A stretch of 64,000 bases of DNA from an uncultured Pirellulales bacterium (GCA_938015445.1 CALLPE010000005.1:1-64000), one strand, 5' to 3'. Counted from the stretch's first letter, positions 8,884-17,254 are shown. Notes: generated from the sequence alone by a model not told the origin. Made by a program: numbers and translations.

Positions 8884-9591
8884 TTAAGTCGACGCCCCGC
8901 CGGCAGCTTGTCGGCGACGCTCCAGCGCGGCTATGGCAGTTTTCATATTCTTGCCCAGCAGATACGGCTCGGTGGCGGGCACCCGACGGAAAGCCTGCGC
9001 CGGACAAGCCACGGCTATAGCGCACTCGTTGCAATTGACGCATCGGTCGTGGCGCACCTGCAAGTACAGCGAGCCATTCATCAGCCGGCAACCGGCCACA
9101 CACTTGCCGCAGCCGATGCACTTCTGTTCGTCGATGGTGTACTCGAAGAACCGTTCGTCGCCGTGGCGCTCCACAAACCGGCGGTTTATCGCCCCGGTGG
9201 GACACAGGTGGTTCTCGGCGCCGGTTTCCAGCACGTAACCTTGGGTGGGAAAGTATCCGGTGCACACGTCGCAGTATCCGCACAGGGCGAAGCACTGCAC
9301 GGCCTTGACCGCCGAGACGTCCAGCACGCAGTACTTCTGGCAGCCGTCGCAGGCAACGCACCGGTCGGGGTCTATCTGCCACACATAACTGCCGGGACGC
9401 CGAGGCAGCGGCTGCAACGGTTCGGCCGCGGGCGATTTCCCGCCTGCGCTTGTTTGGGGCGACTGGCCCTGGGGGCCGCTGCCAGCGCGCAGCGTCAGCC
9501 ACAACCCGGCGCAGCACATGCCCCCGGCGCCCAGCACCCGAAACACGTCGCCCAGGAAGGCCCGGCGGGTCGGTATGTTGTCGATTGCCAC
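8884..9591 (-). CDS. Tat-exported four-cluster [4Fe-4S] ferredoxin
   Basis: A 235-residue protein from the chosen GTG at 9591. It has four cysteine groups: CVACDGCQKYC; CFALCGYCDVC with a later LCPTGAI; CIGCGKCVAGC; and CVNCNECAIAVACP. The frame is open further upstream, but the GTG has a ribosome-binding site (GGAG about 12 nt before it). It also puts a twin-arginine motif TRRAFLG at residues 8-14, followed by a hydrophobic helix (about 17-34), at the true N-terminus. It resembles NapG/DmsB-type periplasmic ferredoxins, which work with NapH-like membrane proteins such as the one encoded next. It would carry electrons outside the cytoplasmic membrane. Confidence 0.85.
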   Translation of the reverse strand: MAIDNIPTRRAFLGDVFRVLGAGGMCCAGLWLTLRAGSGPQGQSPQTSAGGKSPAAEPLQPLPRRPGSYVWQIDPDRCVACDGCQKYCVLDVSAVKAVQCFALCGYCDVCTGYFPTQGYVLETGAENHLCPTGAINRRFVERHGDERFFEYTIDEQKCIGCGKCVAGCRLMNGSLYLQVRHDRCVNCNECAIAVACPAQAFRRVPATEPYLLGKNMKTAIAALERRRQAAGGAST

Positions 9592-9834
9592 GTTCGGATC
9601 ACTCCGCAGTGTTAAGTCAGACTCATACTTGTCGGCGCTGCACTCAGCGGCAATGCCAAGTTGGCAAAGCCGTGATTCATTGTAACATTGAGCCATCGGC
9701 ACGGCGCCGGTGTTCCGAGCCGCTGGTGGCATCTGGCTAGCCGAAGCCTTGCCTCTGCTGGTTGTTTGTCAAATTGCTGCGCCGGGGACACAGCCGATCG
9801 ATACTGGCCAGCCGCAGCACGCATCGCTGCCGCG

Positions 9835-10863
9835 TTACTGTCGTTTGTCGCTATCTGACACGTCCTGCGAGTTTTTGGGGGCAAAAATGCGCACGCGCTT
9901 GGCGGCGGCATCGAGCACCAACACGTTGTTATCTTCATCGACCGTCAGGTCGGCCGCCGGCGCGGCAAGCTCCGCCGGGCCGGCCACCACGCCCTCGAAT
10001 TCCCCCTGGCGCGAGAAAATCTTGACCCACGGGAATCCCTTCTCGGCGGTGGCGAACCGGCCGTCGGCAAATACTGCGATGTGTATGGGATTGCAGCAGC
10101 CGAAGAACCCATCAAGCTGCGGCGAACCGCGTCCCCAATGACGGACGGGAACTTGCTGCTCGGGGTTGGTGTAGTCGAACCCTTCGATCCGCAGCAAGCG
10201 CGGATTTACCGCATAAAGCAGACCATCGTTGCTGGCTGCTACGTCGAAGTAGCGGGTGGTGATTACGAAGCCTGGGTAGCCGCGGCTTTTAACGGGTGTG
10301 CCGAAGCTGCCCAAAAGCCGCCCTTCTGTGTCGTACCGCCATACCAGACGGTTTGAGATGTCGGCGACAAACACGTCGCGCTGTGCGACGGCAATCGATA
10401 GCAAGTCGGCGTTGTCGCGCGGCGGCTGCCAAACGGCGATCAGATCGCCGGCCGTATCGAACACTTTTACGTGATTGCGGAAGCCGACGTAGATTCTCTG
10501 TGGATATAGGTGGTGCGAGCTGCCGGCGGCCACGCATTGCGGTGGCTCGGACAAGGCGATGCGCTTCAACACTGTGCCGTCGCGCCGATAGATCAGCAGT
10601 ACCTGATCGCCGGCAACAACTACTCGCTGTTCGTCGAGCAGCGCCAATGCCCGCGGCTCCTCCAGCGCTACCGCCAATTCGGCCGCTTGCCGATACAGTT
10701 GCAGTGCAGGATCGATTTGCTGCGGCTGTGGCTGGGAAGGCACGTCAGCAACTCGTCGGTCACTGCTCAGCAACAGCCCTACGACAGTCGCCGTTATCGC
10801 TGCGACGGCCAACAACGCCGAAACGCCTGCTATGGCCGAGAGTTTGTGCGTGGACGCCGTCAT
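9835..10863 (-). CDS. NHL-repeat beta-propeller protein, membrane-anchored
   Basis: A 342-residue protein with one N-terminal hydrophobic helix (about residues 10-33) that serves as signal peptide or anchor. It is followed by NHL-type blades (FVADISNRLVWRYDTEGRLL, FATAEKG, PWVKIFSRQGEFEG, VLVLDAAAKRVRIF). A characteristic GFFGCCNP segment lies in the middle; its adjacent cysteines could bind a metal or form a disulfide. Its start lies 4 bp after the stop of the upstream propeller gene, so the two are cotranscribed. The function is unknown. The context points to a structural or docking part of an exported electron-transfer complex. Confidence 0.8.
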   Translation of the reverse strand: MTASTHKLSAIAGVSALLAVAAITATVVGLLLSSDRRVADVPSQPQPQQIDPALQLYRQAAELAVALEEPRALALLDEQRVVVAGDQVLLIYRRDGTVLKRIALSEPPQCVAAGSSHHLYPQRIYVGFRNHVKVFDTAGDLIAVWQPPRDNADLLSIAVAQRDVFVADISNRLVWRYDTEGRLLGSFGTPVKSRGYPGFVITTRYFDVAASNDGLLYAVNPRLLRIEGFDYTNPEQQVPVRHWGRGSPQLDGFFGCCNPIHIAVFADGRFATAEKGFPWVKIFSRQGEFEGVVAGPAELAAPAADLTVDEDNNVLVLDAAAKRVRIFAPKNSQDVSDSDKRQ

Positions 10864-10867
10864 GCAT

Positions 10868-12745
10868 TTATCGTCCTTGGGGCTGTTCCCTCAGGTCGAC
10901 GCATACCATCTGCTTCAGATCGCGGACGATCAGCCTGCCGTCGACCAGCGCCATCGGGCCCCAGCTTTGCACGCCGTTTTCGATGACCTGCGCCCGGGCA
11001 AGCGGGCGGTAGGCTTCTGGCGTGGCCTCGGCGATGGTCAACAGGCCCTGGTCGTCCAGTGCCAGGATCAGGCCATCGGCAATCATGTACGGGGCCGAGC
11101 CGAACTTATCGCGCCCGCTGGCCCACATCTGCTTGCCCTGCGGGTCGAGGCACACAAGCTGCCCGTCGCGTTGACGCACCCCATACAGGTACCCGCCGTA
11201 CAGCACAGGCGTTTGTTGCTCGGAGCCGAACAGTTTGGGCGATTCGTGGTAAACAACTCGAGGGGCGAATTGTCCGTGGGCCGAAGAATACTCGATCGCC
11301 AGCATCATGCAGCCGGAGTTGTACCCGCCCGACAGGAACACCCGACCGTCGTCGAAGACCACCGGCGAAGGACAAGTGGCCATGCTCACTTGCCATTGGG
11401 TGGTTTCCCAGAGTATCGTGCCGTCGTCTGCCGACACCCCAGCCACACCGCCCTTGCCGCAATACACGTACATCCGCCGGCCGGCCAGTTCCATAGGCAT
11501 GATCGACGAATGGGTCATCGTCCAGCCGCGCGGATTCGGACTGCGCCAGATTATCTCGCCGGTGCGGTAGTCCACAGCCATCAGCAATGCCGAGCCGCCG
11601 ACGGCCAACACCAGCCGACCGGTCTTCTCATCGACCAGCGGACACTGGCCGGCGTACCACTCGGGCACCGTTGCGCCGTGGTCGCGCACCAGGTCGATAA
11701 GCCAGTAGGGCTTGCCCGTCTCGGCGTCCCAACAGGCCACGTGACATTTGGGGCCGAAGGAGATGACGTAGTTGTCCACCACAGCCGGGACGGTCCGCGT
11801 GATGCCATGATGGGGTTTGATCTGGACCGGATAGCCGTTCCGCCAGATTTCCCGACCGTCGTCCAACGACAGACAGCGCATCAAGTCGCCGGAGCGATCT
11901 ATCAAGTCGATTTGCCCCGACCGCAGGGCCAACAGCAGACGGCTGCGCCCTTGCTGAAGCAACTGCGAAAGCTCGGAGCACAGTAGCTCGACCTCGGCCG
12001 CCGATAGCCCGGTTTGGCCGGCGCGGCCCGAATCCCGGCTTTCCCCACCGCCGGTTGTGGCAGAGTCGTGCCGAGCCGCCAGCGCCGCAGCGACTGCCCC
12101 ACGTACCGCTGCGGGGTCGTCGGGGGCTGTCTCCAGCCCATCGGCCAATGCCTGCCGAACGGCAGGCGCTAGTCGCCGCAAAAGCGCCGCCGCTTGGTCG
12201 TGCCAATAGTCCAGCACATAAACCCGACCGCCGGCCACAGCCGCCGCTGCGTAACCTTCGGCCATGTCGACCGACCACAGTCGCGGAGGTCCGCCCGGAG
12301 GCCAGCTCCGCGCAAGTCGAGGGCCGACGGTGCAGACCGCATCGCGGTTGGGGCCACGAAACCATGGCCAAGCGGCAGCGATGGTGGAAGCTCGCCCAGG
12401 GCCGACAGTCGGGCGGCCAGGCAGCGGCGGACCACTGGCCAGCGCACCCAGGATCAGACCTGTGGATGCTGCGCTTCGAGCAGGGGCTTCGATCGCGTCC
12501 ACCAGCGGCCAGCCTACGCCCAGCGCAGCGGCCGCTGCACCACCGGCTGTCAAAAAGCCCGGCGCATCCTGCAAAGCGGTCATGGCGGCCGGTTCGGGCG
12601 GGGGCACGTCGTCCATGCCGGGAATGCGCATCGGCAGCTCCGGCGGCGGGGTGACCGTCCAAGCCAGCACAACCATCAGGCCGATCAAAGCGACCACCAC
12701 CGACGGTGCGAAGCTGGCCAACTGTCTTGCAACCATTCCCTTCAT
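10868..12745 (-). CDS. Membrane-anchored PQQ-like beta-propeller protein, first gene of the cluster
   Basis: A 625-residue protein with a single N-terminal membrane helix (about 10-31). An Ala/Pro-rich stretch follows, then a WPWFRGPNRDAV motif and propeller blades of PQQ-repeat type (ACWDAETGKPYWLIDL, AVDYRTGEIIWRS, VSADDGTILWETT, VCLDPQGKQMWAS). An Ala-rich, helical insertion of about 100 residues lies between early blades (about 180-290). It is probably the first gene transcribed in the cluster, since the next gene starts 4 bp after its stop. No catalytic site of a quinoprotein dehydrogenase is evident. The role is unknown; it should face away from the cytoplasm. Confidence 0.82.
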   Translation of the reverse strand: MKGMVARQLASFAPSVVVALIGLMVVLAWTVTPPPELPMRIPGMDDVPPPEPAAMTALQDAPGFLTAGGAAAAALGVGWPLVDAIEAPARSAASTGLILGALASGPPLPGRPTVGPGRASTIAAAWPWFRGPNRDAVCTVGPRLARSWPPGGPPRLWSVDMAEGYAAAAVAGGRVYVLDYWHDQAAALLRRLAPAVRQALADGLETAPDDPAAVRGAVAAALAARHDSATTGGGESRDSGRAGQTGLSAAEVELLCSELSQLLQQGRSRLLLALRSGQIDLIDRSGDLMRCLSLDDGREIWRNGYPVQIKPHHGITRTVPAVVDNYVISFGPKCHVACWDAETGKPYWLIDLVRDHGATVPEWYAGQCPLVDEKTGRLVLAVGGSALLMAVDYRTGEIIWRSPNPRGWTMTHSSIMPMELAGRRMYVYCGKGGVAGVSADDGTILWETTQWQVSMATCPSPVVFDDGRVFLSGGYNSGCMMLAIEYSSAHGQFAPRVVYHESPKLFGSEQQTPVLYGGYLYGVRQRDGQLVCLDPQGKQMWASGRDKFGSAPYMIADGLILALDDQGLLTIAEATPEAYRPLARAQVIENGVQSWGPMALVDGRLIVRDLKQMVCVDLREQPQGR

Positions 12746-12940
12746 GCCAAGGCAAGCCGCTTCAAAAGGCCACGTACGATAGCAGAAACTGCGCAGTGCG
12801 ATCGTCTGCCGCGTATTTCCAAGCTCAACTGCGCGTCTATTTCTACTGTTAATAATGACACCGCCGCCTATCCATCCTTCTTAGCCCTCTTGCCGTCGGG
12901 TGTCAACACCCGCGCGGTTCGATGCACAATCTTTGCCTTC

Positions 12941-12980
12941 CCTGATTGCTCTTTGGCATCCCGGATTGCTCTTTGGCATC
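12941..12980. repeat. 20-bp tandem repeat, two copies
   Basis: Two adjacent 20-bp units that differ at one base, each containing GATTGCTCTTTGGCATC (12941-12960 and 12961-12980). Confidence 0.9.
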
Positions 12981-13182
12981 CCAGTTCGATCTCGCCGGCT
13001 TGTGCCCGGAGTCGAAGCAGCAAAATGGGTATCGAGACGAGGTAGCTCGGAAAACCGCCTTGCTTTTCCATTTTACCGGCAGCCGCCGGTGAGGTGCCGT
13101 CGGGCAAAAGCTTTGCCATGTTAGCCACCGGGCGCTGATCGAGGTTCACCGCGTCGGGGTCTTGTAGCATACCGGCCCCCTG

Positions 13183-13230
13183 TGCGAAACTGTTGAATTC
13201 AATTTTTGCGAAACTGTTGGATTCAATTTT
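13183..13230. repeat. 24-bp tandem repeat, two copies
   Basis: Two adjacent 24-bp units that differ at one base, each starting TGCGAAACTGTTG and ending ATTCAATTTT (13183-13206 and 13207-13230). They lie about 145 bp before the phosphatase start. Confidence 0.9.
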
Positions 13231-13374
13231 TAAGTCTCGGCTTGAAGTCGCGCCCTCTGTGCCCTGGGGCATAAGATTAACCATCGGGCCAGTGCCAGCG
13301 CGCAAACGGCTTTGCCGCCCGTAAGCCGGCCAGACGTTGCGCAACAAACCATCCAACTTCGTTAACAAACGTCG

Positions 13375-14181
13375 ATGACAAATATGAACGATTTGCAACG
13401 CTTCGCCGAAATCTGCCAAGAGGCGGTGCGTCGGGCCGGGACGGAGATCCTCGGCTGGATCGGCCGATTCGAGGTCCACAAAAAAGGGCCTTCCGACTTG
13501 GTTACGCAGGCCGACTTGGCGGCCCAGGATGTCGTCCGCCGAATCGTGCTCGAAGCCTTTCCCGATCACGGCTTTGTCGGCGAGGAAGGCCCGCCCGGCG
13601 GCGCGGACGCTCCTGCCGGTTATCGCTGGATCGTCGACCCGCTCGACGGCACGACCAACTACGCCCACGGCGTGCCACATTTCGCCGTGTCGCTGGCGTT
13701 AGAGCGGCAAGGCACGATACTGGTGGGGGCTGTGTTCGATCCGAACCGGGACGAGTGCTACATGGCTGTCCGCGGCCAGGGCGCCACGCTCAACGGCAGA
13801 CCGCTGCGCACTAGCGGCGTGGTAGATTTGTCCGAGGCTATCGGGGCGGTGGGCTTCCCCTACGACCTGCGCGCCGATTCGCCCGATTTGCTGGTATTCA
13901 ACAAGGCGGTGTTCCGCTGCCAGTCGGTGCGACGGACCGGATGCACATCGCTGAACCTGGCGTATCTGGCCGCCGGACGGTTCGACGTTTACTGGGCCTA
14001 CAGCACCCACCCCTGGGACGTGGCCGCCGGCGTGCTGCTGATCAGCGAGGCCGGCGGAGTAGTTACTGCCCCGGATGGCGGGCCGTTCGACCTGCAAAAA
14101 GCCCGACTACTGGCTGCCGCCACCGAGCCGCTCCATAAACAGCTCCGGCAAATGGCTGCCGAGGCGCTCGCTGGCCGATAA
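13375..14181 (+). CDS. Inositol-monophosphatase-family phosphatase
   Basis: A 268-residue protein of normal length for the Mg-dependent inositol monophosphatase family. The metal and phosphate motifs are intact: GEEG near residue 64, WIVDPLDGTTNYAHG near 84 and the C-terminal WDVAAGVLLISEAGG. The family hydrolyses phosphate esters such as inositol-1-phosphate, histidinol phosphate or 3'-phosphoadenosine phosphates; the substrate cannot be told from the sequence. It stands alone on the plus strand, divergent from the electron-transfer cluster. A second ATG two codons in (MNDLQ) is an alternative start. Confidence 0.92.
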   Translation: MTNMNDLQRFAEICQEAVRRAGTEILGWIGRFEVHKKGPSDLVTQADLAAQDVVRRIVLEAFPDHGFVGEEGPPGGADAPAGYRWIVDPLDGTTNYAHGVPHFAVSLALERQGTILVGAVFDPNRDECYMAVRGQGATLNGRPLRTSGVVDLSEAIGAVGFPYDLRADSPDLLVFNKAVFRCQSVRRTGCTSLNLAYLAAGRFDVYWAYSTHPWDVAAGVLLISEAGGVVTAPDGGPFDLQKARLLAAATEPLHKQLRQMAAEALAGR

Positions 14182-14592
14182 AGGGCCTGTCGCCCTGCCG
14201 TATCCGAACAGCCAGGGCGCAACCTCGAGGCGCGCTGTGTGTGAATCACGGGACACTAAGACACCAGAAATAGGATGTGTGTGTAGCACCGGGACACTAA
14301 GACACCAAAAAATAGCAAGACAACAAACCACCAGGGTATAAAGACACAAAGCCAGAAAGACACAAGACAAAGAAACACAAAGCCAGAGACACATAAAGCC
14401 ACAAAGCCACAAAGCCACAAAGACAGGAAAAAGACAGAAAAGCGCCGAGCATTCTGAAGGCTTTTATGCGTGCAGTCTGGCCGCGCTGCTAGTCCGATAG
14501 TTGATGATTTGCCCACGGCAAAAGGTGGATGCCTGATGTCGGCAAGACTGGTCGGCGTCGGTAGAGCGGATCGTCCCGGGTGGGCGACGGGG
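14182..14592. other. Intergenic gap with A-rich repeats
   Basis: Convergent gap between the phosphatase and mntP. A short hairpin (AGGGC/GCCCT, 14182-14196) directly follows the phosphatase stop but lacks a T-run. Most of the gap is repeat sequence listed separately. No gene is visible. Confidence 0.5.
14236..14440. repeat. Two 38-40-bp direct repeats followed by a CACAAAGCC low-complexity array
   Basis: Two neighbouring copies of about 38-40 bp (14236-14273 and 14276-14315) share TGTGTGTG and CGGGACACTAAGACACCA. They are followed to about 14440 by a purine/A-rich stretch built from repeated ACACAAAG and AAAGCCAC units, with a 9-bp CCACAAAG-type unit in close tandem near 14400-14423. The base composition is clearly lower in GC than the surrounding genes. 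Confidence 0.85.
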
Positions 14593-15150
14593 CTATAACA
14601 TCAAGTGATCGACTAACACTTTAGCGCCAATGGCCAACAGCACGCAACCGCCGACGGCCTCGGCCGTGCGGCCCCAGCGCTTCCCCAGTCGGCTACCGCC
14701 CAGGATTCCCGCCGTTGTAAAGGCTGCTGCAACCAAGCCGATCACCAAAGCTGGCGCCCAGATAGACACTTCCAGCAGAGCCATGCTAAGTCCCACGGCC
14801 AGGGCGTCGATACTGGTGGCGATCGAGAGAGTGACGAGCATCCAGCCGCGCGTCGGATCGCTGGCTGCTGCGGGTTTGTCGCTTCGTGCCTCCCAAAGCA
14901 TTTTCACACCGACGTATCCCAGCAGTCCGAAGACCACCCAGTGGTCCAAAGCTTGTATGTGCCCGACGATACGACTCCCGGCCAGCCAGCCCAACAGCGG
15001 CATTAGGGCCTGAAACAGCCCGAAGTGGAACGCCAGCCGGAACGTCTGTCTTTTGGTGACCGGCGCAAGTTTGATGCCCGCGGCGATGGCCACAGCGAAA
15101 GCGTCCATCGCCAGCCCTACCGCAATGCCCGCAATATACCACCAGGGCAA
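14593..15150 (-). CDS. mntP: MntP manganese efflux pump
   Basis: A 185-residue, six-helix membrane protein of the MntP (formerly DUF204) family, which exports Mn(II). The two internally related halves are visible, each with the family's conserved acidic helix (AVGLAMDAFAVAIAAG near 10-25 and TLSIATSIDALAVGLSMAL near 107-125). The start is a TTG, supported by GGAG seven nt upstream. No yybP-ykoY manganese riboswitch could be recognised in the short leader. Confidence 0.93.
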   Translation of the reverse strand: MPWWYIAGIAVGLAMDAFAVAIAAGIKLAPVTKRQTFRLAFHFGLFQALMPLLGWLAGSRIVGHIQALDHWVVFGLLGYVGVKMLWEARSDKPAAASDPTRGWMLVTLSIATSIDALAVGLSMALLEVSIWAPALVIGLVAAAFTTAGILGGSRLGKRWGRTAEAVGGCVLLAIGAKVLVDHLML

Positions 15151-15317
15151 CGCCGCACTCCGCTAAATCCGATAAGCAATACCATCCTGCCGAATCGTTT
15201 TCCTGACGACACGGCGTTGGTTAGAATATCAGCCGAGGGCGTTTCTGGCAAAGCGCGTTTTAGTTTTGGACGGTGCGGTCCGGACAAGCACAGTATTTTA
15301 GCCATTGGGGGCCGAAC

Positions 15318-16790
15318 ATGTCTAATAACGCAGCATGTCCACGGGGATGTTCTGTTTGTCGTGCCATCAGCCGGCGGCGTTTCGTAACAGCAGCAGCAGG
15401 TGCGATTGCTGCGGCCCCGCTGCTTGCCCGACTGACACATGCAACCCAGGAGCAACCGCAGCGCATCGTGCAGCACGGGCCGGCCTCTAAATGTGTGCCT
15501 AGCATCCGCGCGTGTTTTGTGCGCCGCAAGGGCGAGTACGGGATGCGCTGGCCGGGTCAGATTTACGACGGCCACGCTGCCCGCGAAAAATACACCGCCC
15601 AGATTATCGAAACCGCCAAACAGTTGGGCGTCAAACTGGAGCTGCGCGGAGAGCCGATCTACAGCGACGCCGAGGCCGATCAGTGGCTGGAGGCCGCCGA
15701 AAAAGACCGTCCAGACGGTCTGCTGCTGGTCCTGCTGGACCGGCAAGAGCACGCCTGGCCCACGGCGGGCAAGGCGATCGGTTCGGGCATCCCTACGGTG
15801 GTCTTCTCGCCTGTGGGCAGTTCGTTTACCACCAACACTGCGCCGCTGGCGCGCAAGGTGGGCGGTTTCATCGCCTCGACCGACGACTTCGCGCAGGTCC
15901 GTTACGGAATGAAGATGTTGGCCGCCGGGGCGAAGATGCGGGCCACGCGCTGTCTGGTCATCGCTGGCAGTAAGGAGCACGAGGCCGAAGTGCCACACCT
16001 GGGCATATCGCTGCGCTACATTCCCGCCAAGTGGTTCCTGGAAGAGTACGAGAAGACACCCACTACCCCGGAAGTGCTCGGCATGGCCAATGCTCTGATT
16101 GGCGGCGCAACCAAACTGACCGGCGCGACCGAGCAGGACGTCATCAACGGCATCAAGAGCTACGTAGTCGCCCGCACATTGCTGGAAAGGCATCAATGCG
16201 ATGCCATTACGATGGACTGCCTTGGCGCGCTGGGGCGGTCGAAGGTCAGTCTGCCGTGCATCGCTTGGTCGAAGATGAATGACGACGGCGTGCCGGCGGC
16301 CTGCGAGGCCGACATCGGCGCAGTGGCCACCCACGTCATCACCCAGTACCTGTTCGATCGCCCCGGCTTCCAGCAAGACCCGGTGGCCGAGACGGCCCGC
16401 GAGGCGCTGATCGGCGCCCATTGCTCCTGCCCCACCCGGCTAGGCGGATTCGGCACGCCGCCCGAACCGTACGACATCACGCATCATCACGGCCTGCGCG
16501 ACGCCACGGCCCGGCCAGTGTGGAAGATTGGGCAGCGCGTTACCTGCTGCGACGTGCTGACGGCTGGCGAGAGCACGCCGCCACGGATGATCATCTCGGC
16601 TGGCAGTGTGCTGGAGAACGTTTCAGTGCCGCCGGCCGGCGGATGCGTCGTCTCGGTGATGGTAAAGCTCGACGGCGTAACCGAAATGCTCGATTATCCC
16701 GGCTTCCATCAGCTTTTCCTGTACGGTGATTTCAAACGCCAGTTGGCGCAGTTCTGCCAGTTGTTCGGCATCAAGCCGGAACTGGTTTGA
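15318..16790 (+). CDS. Tat-exported sugar-isomerase-like protein
   Basis: A 490-residue protein from the ATG at 15318, preceded by a G-rich ribosome-binding stretch. The N-terminus has a twin-arginine motif (SRRRFVT at 18-24) and an Ala-rich hydrophobic segment ending in ATQ, so export in folded form is predicted. The rest resembles the L-fucose/L-arabinose isomerase fold: N-terminal alpha/beta domains, then the metal-site region (CEADIGAVATHVI) and the C-terminal AHCSCP and HHHGLRD segments. Known isomerases of this fold are cytoplasmic, so a Tat-exported version is unusual. It may bind or isomerise sugars outside the membrane, or may have lost activity. Substrate unknown. Confidence 0.78.
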   Translation: MSNNAACPRGCSVCRAISRRRFVTAAAGAIAAAPLLARLTHATQEQPQRIVQHGPASKCVPSIRACFVRRKGEYGMRWPGQIYDGHAAREKYTAQIIETAKQLGVKLELRGEPIYSDAEADQWLEAAEKDRPDGLLLVLLDRQEHAWPTAGKAIGSGIPTVVFSPVGSSFTTNTAPLARKVGGFIASTDDFAQVRYGMKMLAAGAKMRATRCLVIAGSKEHEAEVPHLGISLRYIPAKWFLEEYEKTPTTPEVLGMANALIGGATKLTGATEQDVINGIKSYVVARTLLERHQCDAITMDCLGALGRSKVSLPCIAWSKMNDDGVPAACEADIGAVATHVITQYLFDRPGFQQDPVAETAREALIGAHCSCPTRLGGFGTPPEPYDITHHHGLRDATARPVWKIGQRVTCCDVLTAGESTPPRMIISAGSVLENVSVPPAGGCVVSVMVKLDGVTEMLDYPGFHQLFLYGDFKRQLAQFCQLFGIKPELV

Positions 16791-16897
16791 CCGGTCCGTG
16801 CTGCTGCATCAGGGCGAACGTAGTCCGCACGCCGCCGGTCGCTGCTTGCCGATGCTGGCCGGGGCCTCGGTGAAGACGGCACAATCGGCCGCGGTTC

Positions 16898-17254
16898 TCA
16901 GGGGCCGATGCTGCGCGGGTTCTTGGCCAGGAAATCGCGCGGGCCGCGCACCGTGTAGTACGGATAGGTTACCGCGCCGACTGCTGGCCCAGGGTCTTTA
17001 ACTGCCGGTCCCCGATCGCGGCAATGCGGACAACCGCGCCCGTGGCTCGGCCGGCCCGGGTCGACTGCGCGCTTGGCCACCACGGCCGGATCGCGCCAGG
17101 CTGCTTGGCCGCAATCGGCGCACGAGGCGCACGTCTCCGGCGCCTGCTGGCAACTGCCGCGAATCAAACCTGTGCATTGACGTCCCGGGGTCGTGCATCC
17201 CACCACTGCCGCAAGCAAAGCGGCGCCGCAAACAAACAGAATGGGTCGCTTCAT
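16898..17254 (-). CDS. Small cysteine-rich lipoprotein
   Basis: A 118-residue protein with a lipoprotein signal (hydrophobic core, then VVGC with the lipid cysteine at about residue 20). The mature part has paired cysteines (CASCADC and CPHCRD) and ends in TYPYYTVRGPRDFLAKNP. I associate this tail with small planctomycete lipoproteins of unknown role. The cysteine pairs could bind a metal. It lies between the isomerase-like gene and a repeat-containing gap. Confidence 0.75.
   Translation of the reverse strand: MKRPILFVCGAALLAAVVGCTTPGRQCTGLIRGSCQQAPETCASCADCGQAAWRDPAVVAKRAVDPGRPSHGRGCPHCRDRGPAVKDPGPAVGAVTYPYYTVRGPRDFLAKNPRSIGP

Larger units (their letters stand above)
12746..13374. other. 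Divergent intergenic gap with two tandem repeats and a doubtful short reading frame
   Basis: The gap separates the electron-transfer cluster (minus) from the phosphatase gene (plus) and should hold both promoters, but no clear -35/-10 pair was seen. A minus-strand frame ending at 12868 could encode about 83-139 residues (for example from MAKLLPDGTSP, or MVNLMPQG further up). It has a hydrophobic patch and a basic tail, but no family is recognisable and both repeats of this gap lie inside it. I leave it uncalled. Confidence 0.5.

Noticed and set aside
10832..11986. Long plus-strand open frame (384 codons)
   Set aside because: It is antisense to the propeller gene, His/Gln/Arg-rich and without recognisable domains; it is a shadow of high-GC coding sequence.
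620..12745. [FeFe]-hydrogenase operon
   Set aside because: HydB-like architecture suggests it, but no H-cluster subunit or maturation gene is in the window.
5377..12745. Quinoprotein (PQQ) dehydrogenases
   Set aside because: The propeller repeats are PQQ-like, but no catalytic or cofactor-binding residues of alcohol or glucose dehydrogenases are evident.
15117..16421. Long minus-strand open frame (434 codons)
   Set aside because: Antisense to the isomerase-like gene, with no domain or ribosome-binding site.
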